Shown: piece by piece, positions 1 through 6,170 of the stretch
Numbering within the stretch: position 1 is the first letter of the stretch
Layout: each line of letters starts with the position of its first letter
Source: Verrucomicrobiota bacterium
Lineage (GTDB): Bacteria; Verrucomicrobiota; Verrucomicrobiia; Verrucomicrobiales; Verrucomicrobiaceae
DNA: 10,488 nt
NCBI GenBank assembly: GCA_021413535.1
Contig: JAIOQF010000203.1
Location: forward strand, 1 to 10,488
Direction of reading: 5' to 3'
Program-made: the position numbers and the translations under genes
The notes under the pieces: generated by a model
What the model was told of the DNA's origin: nothing
The model's database searches: none
What the model saw: only the letters and a program-made list of their open reading frames with translations

Positions 1-533
1 GGGTAGGTGCCTTCCTGTTCAAGGGGATTTTCCGTAGCCAGGACGAGAAAGGGATTTTCCAGGGGGAAGCTGGTCTCGCCGATCGTGACCTGTTTTTCCT
101 GCATGGCTTCGAGCAGGGCGCTTTGCACCTTGGCAGGCGCGCGATTGATTTCATCGGCCAGCACCAGGTTTGCGAAGATCGGGCCGAGCCGGGGTGAGAA
201 GCTGCCTTCGCGTGGATTGAATATCATGGTGCCGACCACGTCTGCGGGCAGTAAGTCCGGGGTGAACTGGATGCGCTGGAAGCGCGCGTGCAGAGCGGCG
301 GAGAGGGTGCGCACGGCGAGTGTTTTTGCCAGTCCGGGCACACCTTCGAGGAGCACGTGACCGTTGGTCAGCAGGGCGATGAGCAGGCGATCCACCAGAT
401 CAGTTTGCCCCACGAGCACGCGCGCGATTTCAGAGCGCAAGGGCTGAACCCATGAGGATGCAGCAGAGATTTCTGCCTCGGTTGAGGGGGGCGGTATTTC
501 TGGAAGCGGGGGCGGGGAGGTGTCGGTATCCAT
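1..533 (-). CDS. MoxR-family AAA+ ATPase, N-terminal part (cut by window edge)
   Basis: The reading frame opens at an ATG at 533 and runs off the left edge, so 177 codons of a protein normally about 320-350 residues long are visible. After a proline-rich lead (residues 1-20) comes a MoxR-type AAA+ core: Walker A GVPGLAKT (64-71), the motif FTPDLLPADVVGT (90-102), Walker B LVLADEINR (123-131) followed by APAKVQSALLEAMQE, and the sensor-like ATENPLEQEGTY (166-177). These are signature MoxR segments. MoxR ATPases are cytoplasmic chaperone-like proteins, usually encoded beside DUF58 and von Willebrand-domain proteins and helping to mature or activate them; any such partners would lie left of this window. 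No Shine-Dalgarno sequence precedes the ATG. It is the last visible gene of a minus-strand series, 64 nt after the PerM-like gene. The family call is secure; the client is unknown. Confidence 0.93.
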   Translation of the reverse strand, partial: MDTDTSPPPLPEIPPPSTEAEISAASSWVQPLRSEIARVLVGQTDLVDRLLIALLTNGHVLLEGVPGLAKTLAVRTLSAALHARFQRIQFTPDLLPADVVGTMIFNPREGSFSPRLGPIFANLVLADEINRAPAKVQSALLEAMQEKQVTIGETSFPLENPFLVLATENPLEQEGTY

Positions 534-597
534 GAGTATTTCGGAGACTACAAAGACAACGCCACGTGCGCGAGTGTTCGTTTAAAAAATATCCAGC

Positions 598-1866
598 TTA
601 AACGGTGGCTTCGAATCCATCAGCCATGGCGCGTTTCCAGACGTATCGCTGAAACAACACCTTCACGGCGGCGGTCATGGGCACCGCGAGAATCGCTCCG
701 AGCAATCCGCCGAGAATCAGTGACCAGGCGAACACGGAGGCGATCACCGTCATCGGGTGCAGGCCGACGCTGCCGCCGACCACGCGGGGGCTGATGAAAA
801 AGCTGTCGACTTGTTGCACCAGCGAAAACACACCAGTCACGGCGAGCGGGAAGACCCACCAGGGATGAGTGGCGGCGATCATCCAGCTTCCACCCTGGAC
901 CGAGGCTATGATCACGGCGGTAATCCAGCAGAGTGAGAGTCCCAAATACGGAACCATCCCGAGGAAGCAGAGCGTCAGCCCGATGAGCCAGCCGAAGTTT
1001 AATCCGAGAACGCTGAGACCGATGGCGGTCGCGAGGCCGTTGATCATGCTGACCACGAGCTGGCCGCGGAAGAATGCGATCAGGTAGCGGTTGATCTCGG
1101 TGAGAGTGTCCACGACTTCGTCTTTAAATCGTGATGCACGGATCGGCACATAATCCTGCCAGCTTTCAGAAATTTTCGGTGCCTCCGTCAGGAAGTAATA
1201 AAGATAGAGCGGAACGATCACGAGGGAGATGAGAAAGCCGAACATGCCGAGGAAGCCGCCGAGGCCGGACTTGATAAAATACCAAACTTGATTCACGAGC
1301 GCGGGCAGCTCCTTTTCGAGCCATTCGCCACTGATCACTTTTTGCAGGTCGTCGGATCCGGGCGTCGGCTGAGTTTCGTTGTTGGAGACGTTGGTCGTCG
1401 TGCCGGGCGCTGCCGGTGGTGTTTTTGCAGCGCTGGTTTTGAGAAGATCCACTCCGTAATCTTTACGCAGATGCTCATTGAGGCTGGTCGCCCAATCGGA
1501 GATTTTTTGTCCGGCCACTTTGGTGTAATTAGGCAGCACTTGAATGAACTGACCACCCTGCTTGATCGCAACCGGCACCACGACAAGCAGCCCTCCGGCA
1601 AATATTACGGTTGCAACGCTGAACACTAAAAGGACCGCCTTGTGTCGCGACATGTTCCATTTCATCAACCGCAGCACCAGCGGCTCCAGCAAATATGCCA
1701 GCACGCCCGCGACGGCAAATGGCACGAGCAATGGCTGAAGGAATGCAAGAACGCGCGTGCCCAGGTAAATCAATCCCACCAAGAAGGTTCCCAGCAAGGC
1801 AATGGAGAGCGCAGTCACCGCTGTCCAAATCATTCGCTTTTGAAAAACACTCGGAACGTTGTGCAT
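598..1866 (-). CDS. AI-2E/PerM-family transporter-like membrane protein
   Basis: This 422-residue integral membrane protein has the AI-2E transporter family (PF01594, formerly UPF0118) layout. Hydrophobic segments lie near residues 13-35, 45-62, 77-100, 205-226, 268-290, 292-322, 336-352 and 372-403. Family hallmarks are RGQLVVSMINGLATAIGLSV (268-287), the FLGMVPYLG stretch (301-309), and the C-terminal ISPRVVGGSVGLHPMTVI (358-375) followed by GGLLGAILAVPM. Members are inner-membrane proteins proposed to export small molecules or ions; TqsA has been linked to autoinducer-2 export, but most members have no proven substrate, so function should not be read from the name. A proline, threonine and asparagine-rich stretch at about 144-175 lengthens the loop before the second half. 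The ATG lies 8 nt after the NAD kinase stop, so the two are probably cotranscribed. There is no clear Shine-Dalgarno site. Confidence 0.9.
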   Translation of the reverse strand: MHNVPSVFQKRMIWTAVTALSIALLGTFLVGLIYLGTRVLAFLQPLLVPFAVAGVLAYLLEPLVLRLMKWNMSRHKAVLLVFSVATVIFAGGLLVVVPVAIKQGGQFIQVLPNYTKVAGQKISDWATSLNEHLRKDYGVDLLKTSAAKTPPAAPGTTTNVSNNETQPTPGSDDLQKVISGEWLEKELPALVNQVWYFIKSGLGGFLGMFGFLISLVIVPLYLYYFLTEAPKISESWQDYVPIRASRFKDEVVDTLTEINRYLIAFFRGQLVVSMINGLATAIGLSVLGLNFGWLIGLTLCFLGMVPYLGLSLCWITAVIIASVQGGSWMIAATHPWWVFPLAVTGVFSLVQQVDSFFISPRVVGGSVGLHPMTVIASVFAWSLILGGLLGAILAVPMTAAVKVLFQRYVWKRAMADGFEATV

Positions 1867-1874
1867 GATGCGGG

Positions 1875-2765
1875 TCAGATTTTAGCAAACTGGATTGCAG
1901 CGATTTTCTCTGCCATATCGTGATTGGCAAGAAATACCAGTTCCGCCGCTGCTGCCCGGCTCAGACGCGCCTTGAATGAGCGCACCCGTCCCTGCTCGAT
2001 GCCATCGACAAACGCACAGACTGGGCGCGATTCAGGCTCGAGATTCTGAATCTCAATCGTGCTGTCATAGGAGAGGAGCGCGCTCTTCCAATGGGGCGGG
2101 TCCTGCACATTCGATCCCACGAGAAGCCAGGCGGGGGAATTCGCGAGGAGAGGGGAGGCACCCATGCTTCGCGCATAGGCAGTTGAACCTGCGGCCGTGG
2201 AAACCAGTGCACCATCGGCCACGAGCTTGGGCAGGCGGGGCACGTCGTTGACACTCACGTGAAGCCACGCGCTCTGGCTGGTCGATCGTTCGACCCAGGC
2301 ATCGTTGAATGCGTAGCCCGTTTTACGTTCGCCATTTTCCATCTCGAACTCAATAAATAGCAAGGGCAGTTGCCGGAAGATAATATCCGGCGGGGGAAAT
2401 CCTGCGGCAAAAACGGCATCCGGTGCGTTCATGAGGAAGCCGAAATGACCTGCGTTCACGCCGAAAAACGGCAGGCGCCGCCGCCAGTGTTCGCGGATCG
2501 CGCGCAACATCGTGCCGTCACCGCCCAGCGTCAGGATGAAACCGGGATCAGCAGACTGGCAATGCGCGCCCAGTTTCGCGGCCCATTCGCGGGCGCGCTC
2601 GTTGTGAGGATCGGAAGCCAGTTCACAATTTAAGTCGGTCAGTGTGCCGCGCGACCAGGAGGAAGAATTGTTGCCGCGATAAAGGCCATACCGTTCGATG
2701 TAGCGCGCAGCTTTGTGAGTGAGCAGCGGAGAGGCATCATGGCCATGCAAAAGTTTCGCGCGCAC
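1875..2765 (-). CDS. nadK: NAD kinase carrying a NadD C-terminal remnant at its N-terminus
   Basis: The product is an ATP-NAD kinase (NAD to NADP, cytoplasmic). Visible motifs are GGDGT (81-85), GVNAGHFGF (102-110), the FND motif (153-155, in place of the common NE) and DGALVSTAAGSTAY (184-197), which form the nucleotide-binding core. The first 31 residues do not look like NadK. They read as the end of a nicotinate-nucleotide adenylyltransferase: RAKLLHG (2-8), then the YIERYGLYR ending (22-30), matching the classic NadD tail that follows its SSTEIR motif. The upstream codons 2766-2801 continue that match (IDGSSSD) in the same frame up to a TAA at 2802-2804. The first usable initiation codon after that stop is the GTG at 2765, without a Shine-Dalgarno site; the true start could be further in. 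The kinase probably survives in spite of the upstream damage. It is followed after 8 nt by the PerM-like gene. Confidence 0.85.
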   Translation of the reverse strand: MRAKLLHGHDASPLLTHKAARYIERYGLYRGNNSSSWSRGTLTDLNCELASDPHNERAREWAAKLGAHCQSADPGFILTLGGDGTMLRAIREHWRRRLPFFGVNAGHFGFLMNAPDAVFAAGFPPPDIIFRQLPLLFIEFEMENGERKTGYAFNDAWVERSTSQSAWLHVSVNDVPRLPKLVADGALVSTAAGSTAYARSMGASPLLANSPAWLLVGSNVQDPPHWKSALLSYDSTIEIQNLEPESRPVCAFVDGIEQGRVRSFKARLSRAAAAELVFLANHDMAEKIAAIQFAKI

Positions 2766-2801
2766 ATCGCTGCTGGAGCCGTCGATCTGTAACGCGATGA
2801 T
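2673..2801 (-). other. C-terminal NadD remnant in frame with NAD kinase
   Basis: Read on the minus strand directly after the TAA at 2802-2804, this stretch translates as IIALQIDGSSSDVRAKLLHG and then runs on to YIERYGLYR. It corresponds to the last 40 or so residues of NadD proteins (for example E. coli NadD, where the ISATIIRERL segment is followed by a C-terminal YINQQGLYR). Only positions up to 2765 fall inside the likely translated kinase; the rest is untranslated unless the stop is read through. See the neighbouring nadD entry for the missing middle. Confidence 0.75.
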
Positions 2802-3035
2802 TTATGAGTGAGGCGGCAAATCTTTTTCGACGCGGTCGAGATCGCCAAAGGTTAGATCGCACAATGCCGCGCGGAAAGGGCCCGGCACTTCACTGACGCC
2901 CGGCTTGTCAGGTCGCGGACCACAGGGAACCACGCGCACTTCATCGAAACGCGCCGCCAGAATCTCCGCGATTCTGCGGTGATGCAGACCTGGTGGATTG
3001 AAGCTGCCCCCGAAGAGCGCGATGCGGCGTGGCAT
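2802..3035 (-). pseudogene. nadD: Truncated nicotinate-nucleotide adenylyltransferase (N-terminal part only)
   Basis: From the ATG at 3035 the product is only 77 residues, against about 190-220 for NadD. It opens with MPRRIALFGGSFNPPGLHH, the nucleotidyltransferase signature (compare GGTFDPVHYGH of E. coli NadD), then shows DEVRVVPCGPRPDKP (31-45), typical of the substrate region, and ends at RVEKDLPPHS and TAA. The central part is missing, including the SYT-type and GxDxL-type segments, and the C-terminal tail reappears after the stop, in the same frame, fused to NAD kinase. The simplest reading is an ancestral NadD-NadK fusion or tight pair that lost roughly 100 NadD codons. NadD makes deamido-NAD from nicotinate mononucleotide and ATP, so a cell with only this copy would need another enzyme. 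An assembly or sequence error is the main alternative. An upstream ATG at 3107 lies inside the inverted repeat and is unlikely. Confidence 0.75.
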
Positions 3036-3077
3036 CGGAGAATGTCGGCATGAATGGCGCAGGGACAAATGGAAAAT

Positions 3078-3143
3078 GTTCGTAGTCCGGCCTTCAGGCC
3101 GAACCATGTCATGCCTTGACGCCCTGAAGGGCGGACTACGAAC
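3078..3143. repeat. Composite inverted repeat whose arms are each hairpins
   Basis: The outer arms GTTCGTAGTCCG (3078-3089) and CGGACTACGAAC (3132-3143) are perfect 12-base inverted copies, and the match continues inward to about 3101 and 3120 with two differences. Each arm is also a small palindrome: CGGCC-TTCA-GGCCG on the left (3088-3101, using the flanking C) and CGCCC-TGAA-GGGCG on the right (3120-3133). The region can therefore form one long stem or a cruciform-like structure with two small hairpins. It sits in the gap between the DUF1460 stop codon, which it abuts, and nadD. It resembles dispersed REP/MITE-like intergenic elements, and may also act as a transcription terminator or RNA stabiliser for the DUF1460 gene. 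Confidence 0.85.
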
Positions 3144-4097
3144 TCACTTCACCAACTCGGCCAGTCGCTTTTTGTAAGCCGACACATCCGTCACCTTGCT
3201 CGAGCGCGGCAGGGGCCGGGCGATGATGACTCCGGCGTGGTATTTGAAATTTGCCAGATAGCTGCTGAGGCGATCATCGAGCGTCACCTTGTGGTAGTTT
3301 CGGGACGCGTGAAGGAAGTGGCACACGCCATCTTCGGTCTTGTAGGCCAGCCCCACATGCGAGCAATGACCGCCGGTCTGGTTGGTCACGATGCCGATGA
3401 TGTCACCACTTTGAATCTTGGACTCCACGCCGCCGACCTTGCTCTTCGGAATGTAGTTGAAAGGAAGCTGTTCTTCACGCCGCTCGATCTGCGCCATCTG
3501 CGGCAGGAGTGATGGATCATTCCACAGGTAGCGGTAGCTTTTCCAGAGCACGGTCATCTCTTGAATTTTCCGGTCGGTGAGCGGGATGGTCGGGCCCACG
3601 CGCGCGGTCATATTTAAAATATTGCCCCGTGCTTCGTTGTCATACCACCACTCCGCCAGGTAGTGAATGCGCTCCAGATATCTGCCTGAGCACGAACCAC
3701 CTCGATAGCGCGTCCATTCAATCTCATTGAGCAAGTCCTGCGGCGCATAAATCTTGCGCGGCACTTCAATCATCCGCGCCAGTCCCAGCGCGATCTCAAA
3801 AAATGTCCAGCAATCCTGTCCCGAGAAATTTGCCGAAGGTGACTCGATATGATCGTCGATTTCCAGGGTGTAGGCTTCATACTTCGTCCCGCGCATGGCA
3901 TAGCCAAAATTGGCGACACGTTGTCCGATTGGCAATTCGCGCCAGTTTTCGGACAAGGATCGAGATACCAGCGCGTCGAAAGCCGGCTTGTTTTTGAAAG
4001 TGACGTTCTGCGGCAGGTTCTCGCCGGCGCAGACAAGGGCCGGACTGGCCAGTGTGGCCAACAGGATCAATGGTAGATAATTCAAAGGTCGGAACAT
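3144..4097 (-). CDS. Secreted DUF1460 / N-acetylmuramoyl-L-alanine amidase-like protein
   Basis: This 317-residue protein has a signal peptide (hydrophobic residues 5-22, probable cleavage after the Cys-Ala near 23-24) and the DUF1460 fold (PF07313, an NlpC/P60-type papain-like group annotated as amidase-like). Visible motifs are FSGQDCWTFFE (91-101, probable nucleophile Cys96), the RYLERIHYLAEWWYD helix (139-153), GDIIGIVTNQ (231-240) and HCSHVGLAY (244-252, probable catalytic His247), then FLHAS (261-265). Such proteins are exported and thought to act on peptidoglycan peptides or cell-wall fragments, though few have a proven substrate. Cys23 could also make it a lipoprotein, but the context does not match a lipobox well. 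It starts at an ATG without a clear Shine-Dalgarno site, divergent from fabG, and its stop touches the inverted repeat. Confidence 0.88.
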   Translation of the reverse strand: MFRPLNYLPLILLATLASPALVCAGENLPQNVTFKNKPAFDALVSRSLSENWRELPIGQRVANFGYAMRGTKYEAYTLEIDDHIESPSANFSGQDCWTFFEIALGLARMIEVPRKIYAPQDLLNEIEWTRYRGGSCSGRYLERIHYLAEWWYDNEARGNILNMTARVGPTIPLTDRKIQEMTVLWKSYRYLWNDPSLLPQMAQIERREEQLPFNYIPKSKVGGVESKIQSGDIIGIVTNQTGGHCSHVGLAYKTEDGVCHFLHASRNYHKVTLDDRLSSYLANFKYHAGVIIARPLPRSSKVTDVSAYKKRLAELVK

Positions 4098-4153
4098 GAA
4101 TCAGGAACAGACGACACTCTTGTCTTCATGTTCAATATTACAAGCTGCCGTGT

Positions 4154-4179
4154 TGCCGGCGAGGAACTCCGGGCCGGCA
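4154..4179. promoter_or_regulatory. Inverted repeat in the divergent DUF1460-fabG gap (possible operator)
   Basis: TGCCGGC (4154-4160) and GCCGGCA (4173-4179) are exact inverted copies separated by 12 nt, in the 154-nt gap between two divergently transcribed genes. The right arm runs into CATAAAG, a poor -10-like match for fabG. The position fits an operator for one or both genes, but a seven-base palindrome in GC-rich DNA can be chance. No convincing -35/-10 pair was found in this gap. Confidence 0.25.
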
Positions 4180-4239
4180 TAAAGTGATATTTGCGGGCAT
4201 CATAAAGATTGGCGTTTGAACTTTGAGCGTTCCGCCGCT

Positions 4240-4245
4240 AGGTGA
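4240..4245 (+). promoter_or_regulatory. Ribosome binding site of fabG
   Basis: AGGTGA lies 6 nt before the ATG at 4252. It is the only well-placed Shine-Dalgarno-like sequence among the clear gene starts of this window, and it supports the chosen fabG start. Confidence 0.6.
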
Positions 4246-4251
4246 TTCATC

Positions 4252-4998
4252 ATGAACCAACTCACAGGAAGAATCGCCATTGTTACCGGCGCCGGGCGCG
4301 GGATTGGAAAAGCCATCGCCGAACGCTTTGCCGCCGAAGGCGCGAAGGTCGCGGTCATCAGTCGCACGGAGACTAACTCGCAAAGTGCGGCGGAAGCGAT
4401 CAATGCGAAGTATCCCGGTGCGGCGAAAGCCTACGCGATAGACATTGCAGATTTTACTGCAGTGACGGAACTGGGCAAGCGCATCATCGCGGATCTGGGC
4501 GGCGCGGATATTTTGGTGAACAATGCGGGTGTCACGCGCGACGGGCTGGCATTGCGCATGAGCGATGAAGATTGGGACACGGTGCTGGATACGAACCTCA
4601 AAGGAGCCTTCAACGCCGTGAAAGCCTTCCAACGCAGCATACTGAAATCCAAGTTCGGTCGCATCATCAATATTAGCAGCGTGATCGGTTTGATCGGCAA
4701 CGCCGGTCAATGCAACTACGCCGCGAGCAAGGCTGGACTGCTCGGCTTTACCAAGTCGCTCGCTCGTGAGTTCGCGGGGCGCGCCATCACGGTGAATGCC
4801 ATCGCGCCGGGATTCATCGTCACTGACATGACGAACGAATTAAACGACCAGCAGAAGGAGGGGATATTAAAGCAGATTCCGCTGGGAAGTTTCGGTGAAG
4901 CTGCGGATATCTCCAATGCGGTCGCGTTCCTCGCGAGCGATGAGGCGCGTTACATCACGGGTCAGACGCTGGCCGTCGATGGCGGGATGGTGATGTGA
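4252..4998 (+). CDS. fabG: 3-oxoacyl-[acyl-carrier-protein] reductase (SDR family)
   Basis: At 248 residues this has the usual FabG length. It is a classical short-chain dehydrogenase: cofactor loop TGAGRGIG (12-19), NNAG (90-93), catalytic tetrad Asn115 (DTNLKG), Ser143 (NISSV), Tyr156 and Lys160 (NYAASKAG), then the FabG-like PGFIVTDMT and the C-terminal ITGQTLAVDGGMVM. Arginine 38 after the second beta strand (VISRTE) fits NADPH preference. FabG reduces 3-oxoacyl-ACP to 3-hydroxyacyl-ACP in cytoplasmic fatty-acid elongation. It usually sits with fabD, acpP and fabF; here it stands alone, so a paralogue acting on another oxoacyl substrate is possible, although overall similarity is strongly FabG-like. 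It is divergent from the DUF1460 gene and converges on the secreted protein at 5084-5590 across an inverted repeat. Confidence 0.9.
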   Translation: MNQLTGRIAIVTGAGRGIGKAIAERFAAEGAKVAVISRTETNSQSAAEAINAKYPGAAKAYAIDIADFTAVTELGKRIIADLGGADILVNNAGVTRDGLALRMSDEDWDTVLDTNLKGAFNAVKAFQRSILKSKFGRIINISSVIGLIGNAGQCNYAASKAGLLGFTKSLAREFAGRAITVNAIAPGFIVTDMTNELNDQQKEGILKQIPLGSFGEAADISNAVAFLASDEARYITGQTLAVDGGMVM

Positions 4999-5011
4999 TT
5001 GATCTGTCCAA

Positions 5012-5082
5012 AGTGGTCCGCACAGTCCTTTGTGCGGTTCCCGGCTGGCTCAAATTCCGCACAGAGGACTGTGCGGACCACT
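5012..5082. repeat. Composite inverted repeat between convergent genes
   Basis: A 26-base left arm (5012-5037) and right arm (5057-5082) are inverted copies matching at 25 of 26 positions, with a 19-nt centre. Each arm also folds on itself: CCGCACAG-TCCT-TTGTGCGG on the left (5018-5037) and CCGCACAG-AGGA-CTGTGCGG on the right (5057-5076), each an 8-bp stem with a 4-base loop. It lies between the stop of fabG (4998) and the stop of the convergent gene (5084), so it can act as a bidirectional terminator. The layout is the same as the element at 3078-3143 although the sequence differs apart from a shared GTCCG, suggesting a family of dispersed elements. Confidence 0.88.
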
Positions 5083-5083
5083 C

Positions 5084-5590
5084 TCACTTCGCAACTGGAC
5101 TGGTCGCGAGCTTCTTGAAATCAACCGCTGCCTTGTCCATGACTGCCTTGGGGCCGGTCATCTTGATGAAGACGTTGGACTGATCACCGGCAAGAATGGC
5201 ACCGCAAAGGATGTAGTCGGGCCGTGGAGTTTTGGTCGGGCTCATGGGCGCGCCATCGAGGTAGGTGCCGCTGGCGGTGAGTAGAATGACCTTGGTGTTG
5301 CCGAAGGTGAGTTCTTCCTTCTTCACTTCCGGTTTACCTTCGAACTGGCTGATCCAGCGCGTGATGTTGGCCTCAATGCCGCCGCTGGGACCGCCAAAGT
5401 CGTAGAACTTGGCTTCGATGGGGGTGCCGCCTTCGACTGGCCATGCCAGGATGGCCTTGGTCATCATGCCAGTATTCTCTGCCTTCTTCCAGGGCGCGAC
5501 GATCGTGAAGTCGAATTGGCCGACGGTGAGTTTTTCATCCGCAGCAATTACGGAAGTCGCTGCGAGGAGGAAGGTGAGGAGAAATTTCAT
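5084..5590 (-). CDS. Small secreted protein of unknown function
   Basis: The 168-residue product begins with a clear signal peptide (MKFLLTFLLAATSVIAA, cleavage near residue 17), so the mature protein of about 150 residues is exported. The mature part contains FGGPSGGIEANITRWISQF at about 65-83, a glycine-rich turn leading into an amphipathic helix, then GTYLDGAPMSPTKTPRPDY, a possible exposed loop, and NVFIKMTGPKAVMD near the C-terminus. I recall this layout in uncharacterised exported proteins of planctomycetes and verrucomicrobia, but cannot name a domain. There are no transmembrane segments beyond the leader and only one cysteine outside it. The start has no Shine-Dalgarno site. It lies downstream of the terminator at 5639-5663 and so is probably transcribed separately from the copper protein. 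Confidence 0.75.
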   Translation of the reverse strand: MKFLLTFLLAATSVIAADEKLTVGQFDFTIVAPWKKAENTGMMTKAILAWPVEGGTPIEAKFYDFGGPSGGIEANITRWISQFEGKPEVKKEELTFGNTKVILLTASGTYLDGAPMSPTKTPRPDYILCGAILAGDQSNVFIKMTGPKAVMDKAAVDFKKLATSPVAK

Positions 5591-5633
5591 GGGTTTGAGT
5601 GGATGACTGAAGCTGGCTTTAATTTGAGGGCAG

Positions 5634-5663
5634 AAAAAAGGGCCGCCTCAGTGAGACGGCCCT
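5634..5663 (-). terminator. Intrinsic terminator of the copper-protein gene
   Basis: On the minus strand a GC-rich hairpin (AGGGCCG pairing with CGGCCCT, 5657-5663 with 5639-5645, extended by GAG/CTC across one mismatch and closed by a 3-nt loop) is followed immediately by six T residues (5634-5639). It lies 15 nt after the stop of the azurin-like gene at 5679, the classic placement. On the plus strand the following AAATTTT is a weaker U-tract and no gene needs it. Confidence 0.85.
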
Positions 5664-5678
5664 AAATTTTCCAGAAGT

Positions 5679-6056
5679 TTACTTTGTGACCGTGAGCACA
5701 CCATTCATTAGAATCGCGTGTCCGGGGAATGTGCAGAGGTAGGGATATTCGCCCGCTTCCAAGGTGAGTTCAATGAAACCGCTCTGACCGGGCTGGATGA
5801 GCTTGGTGTGCTGGATGATGTCGGGGGAATCAGGCACATAGTCCTTGGCCATGGCATTTGGATCCGTCAGCATGGCATTGGCGAGGGCGATGACCTTGTC
5901 CTTGCAGCCGGTCTTGAGGACGCAGATGTTGTGCGGCTGCGGGATCGCGCTCTTGTTGTCGAGGGTAATTTTGATTTTACCCGCCTTCGCGGTCAGTGCA
6001 TTTTTGTCATACATGAGCGGGTTGGTCGCATTAGGCATGAGGACCAGTTCGGTCAC
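5679..6056 (-). CDS. Azurin-like blue copper protein, lacking an export signal
   Basis: The 125-residue product is a cupredoxin of the azurin/plastocyanin type. The four type-1 copper ligands are visible: His42 (IPQPHNI), then Cys108, His113 and Met117 in YPYLCTFPGHAILMNG. The spacings Cys-4-His-3-Met equal those of azurin (C112, H117, M121). Two further cysteines (45 and 51) could form a disulphide. Such proteins carry single electrons in the periplasm. No signal peptide is present: the only usable start is the GTG at 6056, and the frame upstream reads VNNVGIGPENLAED back to a TAA near 6101-6103 with no ATG, GTG or TTG start. The upstream residues look like continuing protein, so the gene may have lost its 5' end, or the domain may derive from a longer protein. 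The gene ends at a strong terminator. Confidence 0.75.
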   Translation of the reverse strand: MTELVLMPNATNPLMYDKNALTAKAGKIKITLDNKSAIPQPHNICVLKTGCKDKVIALANAMLTDPNAMAKDYVPDSPDIIQHTKLIQPGQSGFIELTLEAGEYPYLCTFPGHAILMNGVLTVTK

Positions 6057-6170
6057 ATCCTCGGCGAGGTTTTCGGGACCGATGCCGACATTGTTGACGT
6101 GTTTTTAGGTTGGATTTTGGATACAAAATAGAACGGAGTCACGATACAAAGTATTTCAATTAAAATGTCG

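Noticed and set aside
7..360. A plus-strand open frame of 117 codons at the left edge
   Set aside because: It lies opposite the MoxR ATPase, whose Walker motifs read clearly on the minus strand.
3036..3107. An upstream start for nadD at ATG 3107
   Set aside because: That start lies within the inverted repeat and the added residues do not resemble NadD, which begins at MPRRIALFGG.
4138..4710. A 190-codon open frame on the minus strand overlapping fabG
   Set aside because: fabG is secure by motifs and length; the antisense translation is arginine/glycine-rich without recognisable features.
3078..5082. The two inverted repeats as ends of one mobile element carrying the DUF1460 and fabG genes
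   Set aside because: The two elements differ in sequence, each is complete in itself, and no transposase or target duplication is seen between or around them.
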